Source: Maritalea porphyrae
Lineage (GTDB): Bacteria > Pseudomonadota > Alphaproteobacteria > Rhizobiales > Devosiaceae
Reading direction: 5' to 3'
Length of the DNA: 64,000 nucleotides
NCBI RefSeq assembly: GCF_027213965.1
Contig: NZ_JAPWGX010000001.1
Span: 186,001 to 250,000 of the forward strand
Shown here piece after piece: positions 45,765 to 55,866 of the stretch. The notes below the pieces were generated by a model. The model was not told where the DNA came from. It worked only from the letters and a program-made list of their open reading frames with translations, and made no database searches. The translations under genes and the position numbers were made by a program. Position 1 is the first letter of the stretch. Each line of letters starts with the position of its first letter.

Positions 45765-47213
45765 ATGCCTCCTTTGACATTTGATATGTTCGGTTTTAGC
45801 CAGCCGATCCTAAACTGTTTGGCTGACCTAAATTACTCAGAACCAACTCCTATTCAGTCTCAAGCGATCCCTGCGGCGCTTGAAGGCCGGGACATTGTTG
45901 GTCTTGCGCAAACTGGTACCGGTAAAACCGCTGCCTTCACTTTGCCCACCATTTCTCGTCTTGCTGAAAATATTCCGGCAACGAAAAAACGTAAAATTCG
46001 CGCTTTGATCGTTTCGCCTACTCGCGAACTTGCTGCGCAAATCCACGACACAATCAAACGCTTTACGCCTAAGGTGCCATTGCGTTCTGCGATTATTGTT
46101 GGTGGTGTTTCTTACCACAAACAAAAACATTCACTGCAGCACGGCGTTGACATTCTTGTTGGCACGCCAGGCCGTTTGATCGATATGATCGATCAAGGTT
46201 TTGTTGATCTGAGCGCTGTTGAAACTGTGATCTTGGACGAAGCTGACCAAATGCTTGATATTGGCTTCTTGCCAGCGATCAAAAGCATTTTGGAGCTTTT
46301 GCCAAAAGAACGTCAGACCATGCTTTTCTCTGCAACGATGCCGAAAGAAATTCGCAAGCTGACAAATTCGCACCTGACAAACCCATTGGAAATCTCTGTC
46401 ATTCCTGAAAAGCGTACTGCTGACCGGATTGAGCAAAAAGTGATTTCAATTGGCCAAAAAGCCAAAATGGAAGCCATTAGCGATTTGTTGCTTGAGTATG
46501 AAGGCGAGCAAATCATCGTTTTCACCCGCACCAAACATGGCGCGGACAAAGTACAAAAGCGTTTGACTGTTTCAGACATTCGCGCTTCTGCCATTCACGG
46601 CAACAAATCACACAACCAGCGTGAACGCGCCCTCAACTCTTTCCGTCGTGGCAACACACGGGTTTTGGTGGCAACAGACATTGCTGCGCGCGGCATTGAC
46701 GTTCCAGGTGTTGGCTTGGTTGTGAACTACGATATGCCAGAAGTTGCTGAAAGCTATGTGCACCGTATTGGCCGTACGGCCCGTGCTGGCGAAAGTGGCG
46801 TTGCAATTTCCTTGGTTTCAACCGAAGAGCTTGGCCTGTTGGGCGATGTGCAGCGCATGCTGAACATCACAATCCCAGCAACCGATTCAAGCGGTGAAGT
46901 TGTTGAATTGGACATTCCACGTTCAAACGGCAAAAAACAGCCATTCCGTCGTCGTTCTGGCGGTGGTGGTGGCGGTCAGCGTCGTCCACGTGGTTCAGAT
47001 GGCAACCATCGCAAAGGCAATGGCGGTAAGGGCGGCAAGCCTGAAGGTCGCGGCGGCGAGCGTTCAGAAGCGAAGCGCGGCGATAAGCCTTTCGCACGCA
47101 AACCAAATCGTGATGGCCAAAAACGCAATGGACCTCCAGGTGGCAAACGCCGCAGTGGTGGCGCCGGCGGTGCTGGTGGCGGCAACCGTTCACGCGGACC
47201 AAAAGTTGCCTAA
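45765..47213 (+). CDS. DEAD-box ATP-dependent RNA helicase (RhlE-like)
   Basis: 482 residues. Motifs in order are the Q motif (SEPTPIQ), I AQTGTGKT, Ia PTRELAAQ, II DEAD (VILDEADQML), III SAT, IV IIVFTRTK, V TDIAARGID and VI HRIGRTARAG. The last 90 residues are a glycine/arginine-rich RNA-binding tail (RRRSGGGGGG...GGNRSRGPKVA). RhlE proteins act in ribosome assembly, RNA decay and cold growth. GGAAAG lies right against the ATG, so translation initiation may be weak or the start may be elsewhere. A 256-bp leader precedes it. Confidence 0.93.
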   Translation: MPPLTFDMFGFSQPILNCLADLNYSEPTPIQSQAIPAALEGRDIVGLAQTGTGKTAAFTLPTISRLAENIPATKKRKIRALIVSPTRELAAQIHDTIKRFTPKVPLRSAIIVGGVSYHKQKHSLQHGVDILVGTPGRLIDMIDQGFVDLSAVETVILDEADQMLDIGFLPAIKSILELLPKERQTMLFSATMPKEIRKLTNSHLTNPLEISVIPEKRTADRIEQKVISIGQKAKMEAISDLLLEYEGEQIIVFTRTKHGADKVQKRLTVSDIRASAIHGNKSHNQRERALNSFRRGNTRVLVATDIAARGIDVPGVGLVVNYDMPEVAESYVHRIGRTARAGESGVAISLVSTEELGLLGDVQRMLNITIPATDSSGEVVELDIPRSNGKKQPFRRRSGGGGGGQRRPRGSDGNHRKGNGGKGGKPEGRGGERSEAKRGDKPFARKPNRDGQKRNGPPGGKRRSGGAGGAGGGNRSRGPKVA

Positions 47214-47233
47214 GGCAAATTGATGTGAGAATT

Positions 47234-47267
47234 AAAAAAGGCCGGTGAATTTCACTGGCCTTTTTTT
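47234..47267 (+). terminator. Terminator of the RNA helicase gene
   Basis: A stem of about 9 bp (GGCCGGTGA / TCACTGGCC, one wobble) with a 3-nt loop, an A run before and seven T residues after. It starts 21 bp past the stop. Confidence 0.88.
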
Positions 47268-47450
47268 GTTGGGGTGGTGGTGTAATGAATGCCGAGTTTT
47301 TTATTCACCTAACAAAACATCTCACGCTTAAACCTCGTCTAAAGCATCAGATTACGCGAAACAATTCTGCCTAAAGCAACCGCTCGACAACTCTAAAACC
47401 GGAACCGCATATTCTTGACCCTCTCCAAAAGCACGACGCCGATCGCTACA

Positions 47451-48266
47451 TCAGATTTCGCAAAGCTTTGTCAAGCCAGGCCGCGTCAGTTGGGAGGTGG
47501 GGCGGCTGGGACTAGCTAATTCGGACAAGATTTTTGTGAGTGGGCCGACGTATTTTTCGTCATCAGTTGCAAAAATGAGCATAGACAGCGAACTCTGAAA
47601 CTTGATTATCGCTCCAACCAAACCCTGTTTGTCGGTATTATAGTGTAACGAAAACTGTCCTAGGGACACTTTCGTTCCCTGCTGTAGCTGACCAAAGCAG
47701 GGCATTATTGCCAGTGAGGAGTGGTAAATGTCTGTCGGCATTCCAACATTCAAGTACCACTCTGTGAAAAGTATTCCGTTCATGTTGATAGGTCGATCAC
47801 ATAGCTCCGAAAATGCGGCCATTGCCATCTTTTCCGCAAACAAATCCAAGTGTGCCCTAGTTGCAATCCCATTTACTTTTACTTCACGAGCTGGCTTCAA
47901 TATCCCATTCTCATTTACATAGACATTCTGCGACGATCCTTGACTTGTAAGTTCTTCCATAACCCTCGGTGCGCGCTGGTTCACCGAGCCTACAATAGCC
48001 TCAAGCTTATCTGACTTCCAAGCGGTCTTTGACGAAGGCTCGATTACCGCAAACATCTGCGCAACGGCGTCAACCCCACGCGTGTTTTGATTACAGTTGC
48101 AACAGCAAGCAAATACCCAGCCACTTGGCCGGTCCTTGCGTTCAAACATTCCTCTGGGCGGCATGTGCTCAATGGTGAACGGTCCTTTCGAAGGGCAATA
48201 AACGCATCGCTCCGCTCTTTTCAGGATGTCATCATGCTTTCTTGCTCTAGACCTACTCTCGCTCAT
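47451..48266 (-). CDS. Orphan HNH-endonuclease-like protein
   Basis: 271 residues from the ATG at 48266 (MSESRSRARKHDD); the open frame extends to 48320. The N-terminal 70 residues form a zinc-bound HNH-like module: Cys21-x2-Cys24, then IEHMPP with Glu33-His34, then Cys55-x2-Cys58-Asn59. This follows the pattern CxxC...(D/E)HxPP...CxxCN of many bacterial HNH proteins. The remaining 200 residues match nothing I recognise and contain FTEWYLNVGMP and LLxxFATDDE-like stretches. The gene is alone in an AT-richer stretch, flanked by a REP-like pair. A nuclease or DNA-modifying role is inferred only from the HNH pattern. Confidence 0.6.
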   Translation of the reverse strand: MSESRSRARKHDDILKRAERCVYCPSKGPFTIEHMPPRGMFERKDRPSGWVFACCCNCNQNTRGVDAVAQMFAVIEPSSKTAWKSDKLEAIVGSVNQRAPRVMEELTSQGSSQNVYVNENGILKPAREVKVNGIATRAHLDLFAEKMAMAAFSELCDRPINMNGILFTEWYLNVGMPTDIYHSSLAIMPCFGQLQQGTKVSLGQFSLHYNTDKQGLVGAIIKFQSSLSMLIFATDDEKYVGPLTKILSELASPSRPTSQLTRPGLTKLCEI

Positions 48267-48434
48267 GAAAACTCTTTCTGCAAAACTCAAATCGACGCAA
48301 TTGCGCTGCAAAAGCAACATACTTCAATTTATCGAACAGCGATACTTGAGTGATTTTTGCCAGTTTTCAATTTAGCCAACATAGACACAACCACCTATCA
48401 GCAAGCTCAGAAACCATCACACCCCACCTCGTCA

Positions 48435-48548
48435 CCCTCGTGCTCGACACGAGGGTCCATGATGAGATTGCAAAATCGCACGGCTGTATAAATCGATACG
48501 GATTTGGCAGGTATGCAACACCGCGTGGATACTCGGGTCAAGCCCGAG
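48435..48548. repeat. REP-like palindrome pair, copy 3
   Basis: The left hairpin 48435-48455 is CCCTCGTG, loop CTCGA, CACGAGGG, with compensating changes relative to the copy at 35254. The right hairpin 48532-48548 is CTCGGG, loop TCAAG, CCCGAG, in opposite orientation. Flanks CGTCA / TCCATGATGA and ATGACGG also match. The arms are 76 bp apart. This pair fills most of the 390-bp gap 48267-48654; the rest shows nothing. Confidence 0.7.
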
Positions 48549-48654
48549 CATGACGGTTAGAGGCTGGCGTTCAAGTTTGGTCGCTTTGTCCCATGTGCAA
48601 ACTGTTTCAAGACACGCAGTGTTGCTGAGAAACGCTAGCCATTTAGTTTCCCAA

Positions 48655-49953
48655 CTAGCTGGAGCGCTGCAACACCGAGAAAAAGAACCCATCTGTATTG
48701 GTGGAAGCTGGTGTAAGCGTCACTGATTTCAAATCAGACGACCAGGGCATTGGCTTGTCAAAGCCATAAAGGTCTTGCCAAACTTCGCCTGCGCTGAGCA
48801 GTTCAAAATTCGGGTTTTCGTCCATGAAGGCGTAGATTTGGCCTTCGTTTTCTTCTGGGAAGATTGAACAAGTTATATAGACCAAAAAGCCACCGATTTT
48901 GACGAATGGCACGGCTTGGGAGAGCACTTCTTCTTGTTCTTGCAAGCGTTGTTCCATGAGCTGACGGGTTAGACGCCATTTTGCGTCTGGGCGACGTCGC
49001 CATGTGCCTGAACCGGTACAAGGGGCATCCAAAACCACGCGATCCATTGCGCCGACCAAATCGGTTAGCGGGTCTTTGTGGTGGGGTTGGCGCACTTGCA
49101 CATTGTGCAAACCAGAGCGTTTGATGCGATCCCAAATCGGGGCAAGCCGCGACTTGTCGCTATCATAGGCGAAAAGTTGGCCCTTGTTTTCCATCATCGC
49201 GCCCATTGCAAGCGATTTGCCGCCAGCGCCTGCGCAAAGGTCGAGCACTTTTTCGCCGGGGCGTGCATAAATCAACTCAGAGACAATCTGGCTGCCTTCA
49301 TCCTGAATTTCAAAACGTCCTTTTTTGAACGTTTCTTCGGCTTGAACGTTTGGTGTACGTGAATCACGTGTACCAGCTGAAAGGCGAATGCCCTGCGTCG
49401 CAATGTTGGTCGCTTGAGCATTGGTGTGGCTGAGCGCTTTAAGAACCTTCTCACGGGTGGTTTTCAAGCTATTGACGCGTAAGTCCAATGGTGGGCGTTC
49501 AGCCAAAGCTGCCCCTTCTTTGATCCATTCTTCAGCGAAATTGCTTTCAAACGAACTTTGTGTCCATTCAGGAATGTCAGCCTGCACATGTTCGGGTGCA
49601 TCAACCAATGGATTTTCGCGGGTGATGGTCTCGATTTCTTTTTCTGACAAAACTTCTGGCGCGAACTTATCATCAACAAAGCTGGCATTCAGCTCTTCGG
49701 GGTTCTCGCCCCAATCACGCACAAGCGTTGTAAATGCTAAGCTGCGCGCGCTTTGTGAGCGGGCAATGTGCGCGTTCGAGAGTTTTTTGCGCAAAGCATC
49801 ATAGACGATATTGCCGATGGCCGCACGATCGCCAGAACCGGCGAAACGGTGCGATAGTCCCCAGTCTTTTAGCGCATCGCCAACGGGGCGTTTGCGTTTT
49901 TCGATATCCGCCAGAACTTCAATAGCGGCATTCAGCCGACCAGGTAAACGCAT
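48655..49953 (-). CDS. 16S rRNA cytosine-C5 methyltransferase (RsmB family)
   Basis: 432 residues. It methylates a cytosine in 16S rRNA (C967 in E. coli for RsmB). A short NusB-like N-terminal region is followed by the SAM site VLDLCAGAGGKSLA near residue 238. The two catalytic cysteines lie in DAPCTGSGTWRR and ITCSIFPEENEGQ. It is near guaB and a MAPEG gene on the same strand, an order seen in Rhizobiales. Confidence 0.9.
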   Translation of the reverse strand: MRLPGRLNAAIEVLADIEKRKRPVGDALKDWGLSHRFAGSGDRAAIGNIVYDALRKKLSNAHIARSQSARSLAFTTLVRDWGENPEELNASFVDDKFAPEVLSEKEIETITRENPLVDAPEHVQADIPEWTQSSFESNFAEEWIKEGAALAERPPLDLRVNSLKTTREKVLKALSHTNAQATNIATQGIRLSAGTRDSRTPNVQAEETFKKGRFEIQDEGSQIVSELIYARPGEKVLDLCAGAGGKSLAMGAMMENKGQLFAYDSDKSRLAPIWDRIKRSGLHNVQVRQPHHKDPLTDLVGAMDRVVLDAPCTGSGTWRRRPDAKWRLTRQLMEQRLQEQEEVLSQAVPFVKIGGFLVYITCSIFPEENEGQIYAFMDENPNFELLSAGEVWQDLYGFDKPMPWSSDLKSVTLTPASTNTDGFFFSVLQRSS

Positions 49954-49960
49954 TTGCGCC

Positions 49961-50386
49961 TCACAAAATTAGAGTTTGAATGGCAAAGCCAAGCCACATA
50001 ATGGCAAGAATGACCATGCCCGTCACATAAGCAAAGAACCGCCGATAGACGCGGTTCTTCGATATGTGGATCGCTGCATGTATATAACGACTTAAAACGA
50101 AAAGCACACCAAGAATTGCAAGCCACATCGTTACTTGCTCGGTGGCCAGTGCAACGGCTGCCAGCGCATAGAACATGATTGGCAATTGGAATTGATTGGC
50201 AAAATTGTTTGACGCCAATTTTGCACCCAAAGGCCACGCTTCACCGTCCAATGCAATGTCTGCTACTTTGATCTTTTCTTGAAAAACCAATGGCACGCGG
50301 CGGTAACCAAGTATGATCAACACAGCGAAGGTCAAAAAGACCTGCGCAAACACCGCGACCAGCAATAGTTTTTCAGCACCGACCAT
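49961..50386 (-). CDS. MAPEG family membrane protein
   Basis: 141 residues with four hydrophobic helices (VAVFAQVFLTFAVLIILGYRR is the first). The family's SNNFANQFQLPIMFYALAAVALA motif is present near residues 59-81. MAPEG proteins include microsomal glutathione transferases and uncharacterised bacterial members. It starts 5 bp after guaB and ends 7 bp before rsmB, so all three are probably co-transcribed. Confidence 0.88.
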   Translation of the reverse strand: MVGAEKLLLVAVFAQVFLTFAVLIILGYRRVPLVFQEKIKVADIALDGEAWPLGAKLASNNFANQFQLPIMFYALAAVALATEQVTMWLAILGVLFVLSRYIHAAIHISKNRVYRRFFAYVTGMVILAIMWLGFAIQTLIL

Positions 50387-50391
50387 ATTGC

Positions 50392-51894
50392 TTAGCGACC
50401 GCCGCGGTAGTTCGGGCTTTCGCGCGTGATGGACACGTCATGCACGTGGCTTTCGCTCAAGGCCGCGCCAGAGATTTTGACAAACTCTGCGTTCTTGGCA
50501 AAGTCGATCAAATTGGCAGCGCCCGTATAGCCCATTGAGGCCTTCAATCCACCGGCGAGTTGGTGCAATACGGCACCCGCTGGCCCTTTGTAAGGCACTT
50601 GCCCTTCAATGCCTTCCGGCACCAATTTCATTGAATCGCTAACATCTTGCTGGAAGTATCGGTCAGCCGATCCCCGAGCCATGGCGCCAACAGATCCCAT
50701 GCCACGGTAGGACTTATATGAGCGACCTTGGTAAAGGTAAACTTCGCCTGGGCTTTCGTCAGTTCCCGCCAAGAGCGAGCCGACCATGGCGCAATTTGCA
50801 CCGCCGGCCAATGCTTTAGCCAAATCACCTGAGAATTTGATTCCGCCATCCGCGATAATTGGAATGCCAGATTTTGCCGCTTCTTCAGCGCAACCCATAA
50901 CGGCGGCAAGCTGAGGAACACCAACACCGGCAATAATACGTGTTGTACAAATTGAGCCTGGGCCAATGCCCACTTTTACCGCATCCGCGCCAGCATCGAT
51001 CAGCGCGCGAGTTGCAGCGGCTGTTGCCACGTTGCCAGCGACAATGCGGACCTTTGAGTTTTCTTTTTTAAGACGTGTCACAATTTTTGCCACTTCCACA
51101 TTGTGGCCGTGGGCTGTGTCGATTACCAGCAAATCAACTTCAGCATCGATTAGCTGCAAGCAACGCTCATAACCTTTGTCCCCCACCGTTGAAGCTGCGG
51201 CACAACGAAGACGGCCCTTGCTGTCTTTGATCGCATTGGGGTGAAGCTGGGCTTTTTCGATGTCTTTTACCGTGATCAAACCAACACAATTATAAGCATC
51301 ATCAACCACAAGAAGCTTTTCAATGCGGTTGGCGTGTAACAAACGCTTCGCTTCAATTTGGGTGGCACCATCGCGCACCGTAATCAGGTTCTCATGCGTC
51401 ATGAGTTCAGAGATCGGCTGGTTCGGATTTGACGCAAATCGCACATCGCGGTGGGTCAATATGCCAATCAATTTGCCAGAATTGCGGCCGCCAGAGCCTC
51501 CGTTTTCGACCACGGGAATGCCCGAGATATTGCGGCTTTCCATAACGTTGAGCGCATCAGATAGTGTCGCATCTGGGCCGATAGTGATTGGGTTGACCAC
51601 CATACCGCTTTCGAAATGCTTGACCTGTTTGACTTGCTCAGCTTGCTCTTCTGGGGTCAAGTTGCGGTGAATAACGCCCATGCCGCCCGCTTGGGCCAAT
51701 GCGATCGCCATTTTGTTCTCGGTCACAGTGTCCATTGCAGAAGAAAGAATGGGCAAGTTTAACACGATATCTTTGGTGACATTTGTTTTGAGATCAACGT
51801 CAGCGGGCATTACGCTAGATTGAGCTGGTTGCAACAAAACGTCGTCAAACGTTAATGCGGTATCACCGGTTGCTGAAGAAATGATTTTTGCCAC
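50392..51894 (-). CDS. guaB: IMP dehydrogenase
   Basis: 500 residues from a GTG at 51894. It oxidises IMP to XMP, the first step to GMP. The TIM barrel is interrupted by two CBS domains (about residues 95-205; [31 protein letters not shown]). The catalytic loop is [10 protein letters not shown] and the flap has [10 protein letters not shown]. It leads the guaB-MAPEG-rsmB unit and is divergent from the DHA2 exporter. Confidence 0.97.
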   Translation of the reverse strand: MAKIISSATGDTALTFDDVLLQPAQSSVMPADVDLKTNVTKDIVLNLPILSSAMDTVTENKMAIALAQAGGMGVIHRNLTPEEQAEQVKQVKHFESGMVVNPITIGPDATLSDALNVMESRNISGIPVVENGGSGGRNSGKLIGILTHRDVRFASNPNQPISELMTHENLITVRDGATQIEAKRLLHANRIEKLLVVDDAYNCVGLITVKDIEKAQLHPNAIKDSKGRLRCAAASTVGDKGYERCLQLIDAEVDLLVIDTAHGHNVEVAKIVTRLKKENSKVRIVAGNVATAAATRALIDAGADAVKVGIGPGSICTTRIIAGVGVPQLAAVMGCAEEAAKSGIPIIADGGIKFSGDLAKALAGGANCAMVGSLLAGTDESPGEVYLYQGRSYKSYRGMGSVGAMARGSADRYFQQDVSDSMKLVPEGIEGQVPYKGPAGAVLHQLAGGLKASMGYTGAANLIDFAKNAEFVKISGAALSESHVHDVSITRESPNYRGGR

Positions 51895-52101
51895 GGGCGT
51901 AAGCCTCCGTCTAAAGACACGAATTTTGGGTATGCGTGAGACTGGTGGAGAGCATCGCCACCATTCTACTGGTTGGCGAGGGTCATTAACATGGCCTCAA
52001 CCTTTTGCATAGAGGCCTATAAGACAAATTTTGTATGACAATTGCATCAATTGGGGTGCCGTGCGACACTGTTGGTCCAACCACTGAGTCTTTAGGTAAT
52101 T

Positions 52102-53502
52102 ATGTCCAACCGCATCACGCCGCTTATATTAGCGGTGGCCCTTTTTATGGAAATGATGGATTCCACGGTGATTGCCACCTCCCTGCCCGCCATTGCTGCG
52201 GACATTGGCACTGAACCTATTTCCTTAAAACTGGCATTAGCATCCTACCTTGTAGCCCTTGCCATCTTCATCCCAATCAGCGGATGGATGGCGGACCGAT
52301 TTGGCGCGCGGAACGTTTTTCGCGGCGCCATTGTGGTGTTCATGCTGGGCTCGATTGCATGCGCGTTTGCCGACTCACTTTTGACATTTGTTTTGGCTCG
52401 ATTTGTTCAAGGTGTTGGTGGTTCAATGATGACCCCACTATCGCGGCTCATTCTCATTCGGAATACGCCGAAGAAAGAATTGATCAACGCATGGGCGTGG
52501 TTGACAGTGCCTGCCTTGTTTGGCCCACTTGCTGGCCCACCTGTAGGTGGTTTTCTCACCACCTATTTCTCTTGGCACTGGATCTTTTACATAAACATCC
52601 CCATCGGGATCATTGGCATCATTTTGGCAAGCAAATATCTAAGCGGCACAGGTTATCGCGAAAAACGGAAACTGGATTGGGTCGGATTTTTGCTCTGCGG
52701 CAGCAGTTTCTCGGGATTGATCTTTGGCCTTTCGGTGATCAGTTTGCCTGCATTGCCGCCCATTTTTGGCGTTTCTGTTGCAGCGGCTGGATTCATCTGC
52801 GGCATCATTTATGTTTTTTATGCAAAACGGGTCGAAAATCCTGTTTTGGACTTGAGGGTTTTTGAAGAGCCGATTTTCAAAACGGCAACCTATGCCGGTT
52901 TTGTGTTCCGGGTTGCGATCGGCGGCGTGCCGTTCCTTTTTCCATTGATGTTGCAAATAGGCTTTGGCTATTCGCCATTTGAGGCGGGTATGATCACCTT
53001 TATTGGGGCAGTCGGGGCGATTTCAATGAAGTTCTTTTTAAAGCCTGCGCTTAAGAGATTTGGCTTCCGTTCGCTTTTGATCCTTGGCGTGTGCGTTTCT
53101 GCATTATTGACCGTCGGGCAAGGAAACTTCTCGGCTCAAACACCCATCTGGGTAATGATGGCACTGCTGCTTTTCATGGGCTTTTTCCGCTCCATGTATT
53201 TCACATCGCTCAACACACTCACCTTCACGCAAACAACGCCCGCACACACTGCCTCGGCCACGGTGATCAGCTCTGTATCGATCCAATTGGCGTTTGCGTT
53301 GGGCGTGGCGATTACAGCGCTGTTGTTAGAAGGCATTGCATTTGCGCGCGGCGTTGAAGTCGGCGTTGCAGAAATGCAAATTGTATTCTTCATATTGGCA
53401 GGCATTACGGTTTTGTCGTTGCTGCCTTTGTTCGCGCTGTCAAAACAAGTGGGTGACGACGTGTCCGGTCACGTCGCCAAAGCACAAACGCCTATCCCTT
53501 AA
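52102..53502 (+). CDS. DHA2 family MFS drug exporter
   Basis: 466 residues with about 14 helices. The EmrB/QacA-type motifs are [14 protein letters not shown]-like ([18 protein letters not shown], residues 18-35), [13 protein letters not shown] in loop 2-3, and [12 protein letters not shown] in helix 5. Proton-driven export of lipophilic compounds is likely, substrate unknown. No EmrA-type partner is adjacent. Its 3' end overlaps the convergent rlmE by 11 bp. Confidence 0.88.
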   Translation: MSNRITPLILAVALFMEMMDSTVIATSLPAIAADIGTEPISLKLALASYLVALAIFIPISGWMADRFGARNVFRGAIVVFMLGSIACAFADSLLTFVLARFVQGVGGSMMTPLSRLILIRNTPKKELINAWAWLTVPALFGPLAGPPVGGFLTTYFSWHWIFYINIPIGIIGIILASKYLSGTGYREKRKLDWVGFLLCGSSFSGLIFGLSVISLPALPPIFGVSVAAAGFICGIIYVFYAKRVENPVLDLRVFEEPIFKTATYAGFVFRVAIGGVPFLFPLMLQIGFGYSPFEAGMITFIGAVGAISMKFFLKPALKRFGFRSLLILGVCVSALLTVGQGNFSAQTPIWVMMALLLFMGFFRSMYFTSLNTLTFTQTTPAHTASATVISSVSIQLAFALGVAITALLLEGIAFARGVEVGVAEMQIVFFILAGITVLSLLPLFALSKQVGDDVSGHVAKAQTPIP

Positions 53503-54316
53503 AGCCTTTTGCGATCAGGTATGTTTCTGCGCTATCTTGACGCGAAGCTGGTGGTTTTGCGTGGAATGTTGTTTTGAAGTGCTTCTTCAACTCACCAAGC
53601 AATTCATGCTCTGTACCGCCTTGGAACACCTTGGCCACAAATGTGCCACCCGGGTTGAGAATGCGGGTTGCAAAATCAGCTGCAAGCTCAACCAGTGCAA
53701 TAATACGGATGTGATCGGTCGGACGGTGCCCCGTGGTGGGTGCTGCCATATCAGAAAGCACCAAATCGACCTTATTGCCGCCCAACGCCTCAATCAGCGC
53801 ATCAGGCGCATCATCATCGTTAAAGTCTTTTTGTAAAAAGATCACGCCGGGCAGTTCGCCCATTTCCAGATAGTCAATGCCCACAACCTTTGGATCTTCT
53901 GGGTGCACACCCAGAATTTCTGTACAAACTTCACACCAACCACCTGGCGCACAGCCAAGATCAACCACTCGCATGCCGGGTCGGATGAGATTGTGCTTGG
54001 CGTTTAGCTCGATAATTTTATAGGCGGCGCGTGAGCGACGGCCTTCAAGGCGCGCTTTTTGCACATAGGGGTCATTCAATTGGCGTTTGAGCCAATTTGT
54101 GGACGAAGTTGTGCGCCCTTTTGCGGTTTTCACACGCGTGCTCATGCCGCGCGCTTCAGCTTTGCGACTGGGCTTCACACCTGCTTCTTGCTCGCGGGTG
54201 GTTTTGCGCTGTTTGGCATCACGCCTTGCAGCTTGGGCGTTCATTTTGGCTTTCTTGACGCCACCAGCCTTGGTGCCTAATCGTTTCGTGCCTTTGACCT
54301 TGACTTTCTCTCTCAT
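53492..54316 (-). CDS. rlmE: 23S rRNA 2'-O-ribose U2552 methyltransferase
   Basis: 274 residues, about 65 more than E. coli RlmE. The extra part is a basic N-terminal extension ([16 protein letters not shown]...), common in Alphaproteobacteria. The core shows [11 protein letters not shown], the SAM site [14 protein letters not shown] and the catalytic set with Asp in [11 protein letters not shown] and Lys in FVAKVFQGG. It modifies U2552 in the 50S A-loop. Its start overlaps the ppx stop by 4 bp. Confidence 0.93.
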   Translation of the reverse strand: MREKVKVKGTKRLGTKAGGVKKAKMNAQAARRDAKQRKTTREQEAGVKPSRKAEARGMSTRVKTAKGRTTSSTNWLKRQLNDPYVQKARLEGRRSRAAYKIIELNAKHNLIRPGMRVVDLGCAPGGWCEVCTEILGVHPEDPKVVGIDYLEMGELPGVIFLQKDFNDDDAPDALIEALGGNKVDLVLSDMAAPTTGHRPTDHIRIIALVELAADFATRILNPGGTFVAKVFQGGTEHELLGELKKHFKTTFHAKPPASRQDSAETYLIAKGFKG

Positions 54317-55566
54317 GAGACAGTCCTTTGGTTTGAGTTTTGCTGGGTTGGTTTTGTTCGCCGGCGGCGACGTTGCGCACCCACATTTGGTTTAGACCAT
54401 ACCCGATCTTGGGACATGAGTGAAATCAATATGCCTTCACGCAGTCCCCTATCGGCCACGCGAATACGATCGCAGGGCCATTCGCGCCTGATCGCTTCGA
54501 AAATGGCGCAGCCAGGCAGCACCAAATCCGCACGGTCACGACCAATACATGGGTTGGCTTTGCGTCGCTCATAATCCATGTTGATCAACACGCGCATCGT
54601 GTCTTCAACCTGCTCGGAGCGCATCCACAACCCATCAACCTTTGAACGGTCGTAGCGGTCCAAGCCAAGGTGCAGTCCTGCCAATGTTGTTACGGTGCCG
54701 GAGGTGCCAACCAAGTGCATGGGGTGTTCCGCCAGTGTTTGCTTGAGCTTTTCGCGACCTCTGAATTTCTTGAGGTGACTTGCCACATAAGCCACCATTT
54801 CTTCAAAGCTCTCGGGCGTTACATTGACCCCATCAAACTTTTCCGCAATCGAAACGACGCCAACGGGCAACGACTGCCAAGAACGGATCGAAGACGCCAT
54901 CTTGCCGGGACTTTTTGGCCTGCCACCACGAAAATCGAGCCACGCCAATTCTGACGAACCGCCACCAATATCGAATATGATGGAGCCAGCAACGCCGGGT
55001 TCCACCAAGTCGGCACAACCGGTCACCGCAAGTTGCGCTTCGGTTTGGCGGTCCACCACTTCCAAAACAATGCCGGTTTCGCTTTCAATCCTTGCTAAAA
55101 AGCTCTCAGCATTATCCGCCGAGCGGCATGCTTCGGTGGCGATCAATCGAAACTTTGTGACGTTTTGGTTTTCAATCTTCACTTTACAGGCTTGAAGCGC
55201 TTCAATCGTTCTGTCCATGGCGTCGTCCGACAGACGCCCTGTACTGGTCAACCCTTCACCTAGCCGTACGATTCGGGAAAAACCGTCTACGACTTTAAAT
55301 CCGCTCGCGGTTGGTCGCGCCAGCAGCAGCCGGCAGTTATTTGTACCAAGATCTAGCGCGCCATATAGCTCAGGCCTTTGGTGGGTCTGGACACTATTAT
55401 GGTGGCTTTTGGTATTCCGCTTGCGGGCCCGCTTTTTATTGGCAGCTTGCGCATTTGCAGGGTTTTTGGGCACATTTGACCTGTCCGCATTGGAAACTGG
55501 ACGGTCTTCGGGCGCCGAAGAACTCTGCTTTTTCGCACCAATTACGGGCCGATTTTCATCGACCAC
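54313..55566 (-). CDS. Ppx/GppA family phosphatase
   Basis: 417 residues from a GTG at 55566 with GGAG about 6 nt upstream. This actin-like ATPase superfamily cleaves polyphosphate or pppGpp. Motifs are [16 protein letters not shown] (phosphate 1), [22 protein letters not shown] (phosphate 2) and [11 protein letters not shown]. The N-terminal 65 residues are low-complexity and charged ([13 protein letters not shown]). At this length it lacks the HD domain of long Ppx. It is operonic with rlmE (4-bp overlap), a link to ribosome maturation seen in other Rhizobiales. Confidence 0.9.
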   Translation of the reverse strand: MVDENRPVIGAKKQSSSAPEDRPVSNADRSNVPKNPANAQAANKKRARKRNTKSHHNSVQTHQRPELYGALDLGTNNCRLLLARPTASGFKVVDGFSRIVRLGEGLTSTGRLSDDAMDRTIEALQACKVKIENQNVTKFRLIATEACRSADNAESFLARIESETGIVLEVVDRQTEAQLAVTGCADLVEPGVAGSIIFDIGGGSSELAWLDFRGGRPKSPGKMASSIRSWQSLPVGVVSIAEKFDGVNVTPESFEEMVAYVASHLKKFRGREKLKQTLAEHPMHLVGTSGTVTTLAGLHLGLDRYDRSKVDGLWMRSEQVEDTMRVLINMDYERRKANPCIGRDRADLVLPGCAIFEAIRREWPCDRIRVADRGLREGILISLMSQDRVWSKPNVGAQRRRRRTKPTQQNSNQRTVS

Positions 55567-55662
55567 ATTTTGCTCCGTTGCCTACGTCGCTTGCCGCTTA
55601 TGGGCGCGCCGAAGGGCATCTTGTTTACATGTTGGAGGTGATGATAATTCAATCAAACAAAA

Positions 55663-55676
55663 TGCGCAATTGCGCA
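55663..55676. promoter_or_regulatory. 14-bp palindrome in the ppx / GGDEF-EAL intergenic region
   Basis: TGCGCAATTGCGCA is a perfect palindrome in the 300-bp AT-rich gap between divergent genes. No regulator is known to me for it. The rest of the gap, 55567-55866, must hold two promoters but I could not place them. Confidence 0.3.
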
Positions 55677-55866
55677 ATCAAGCGTTCAAAAAAATACCTA
55701 TTGTGGCCCTTTCTGATCAGTTCCATCACAAAAACCTGCCAAAGCACTGACAGAAAACGATAAAAATAATCAAAAAAATTTTGTAGGTCACGATTATTAA
55801 AGGTTTTAACTACACTAATAGAGCCTAGACATATATTTTGTGCACAATGTTAGGCAGGTATTGGTT

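Noticed and set aside
55627-55763. A short plus-strand frame (about 44 codons) upstream of the GGDEF-EAL gene
   Set aside because: Its GGAGG lies too close to the possible start, its composition is lysine-rich and random, and I see no conserved feature.
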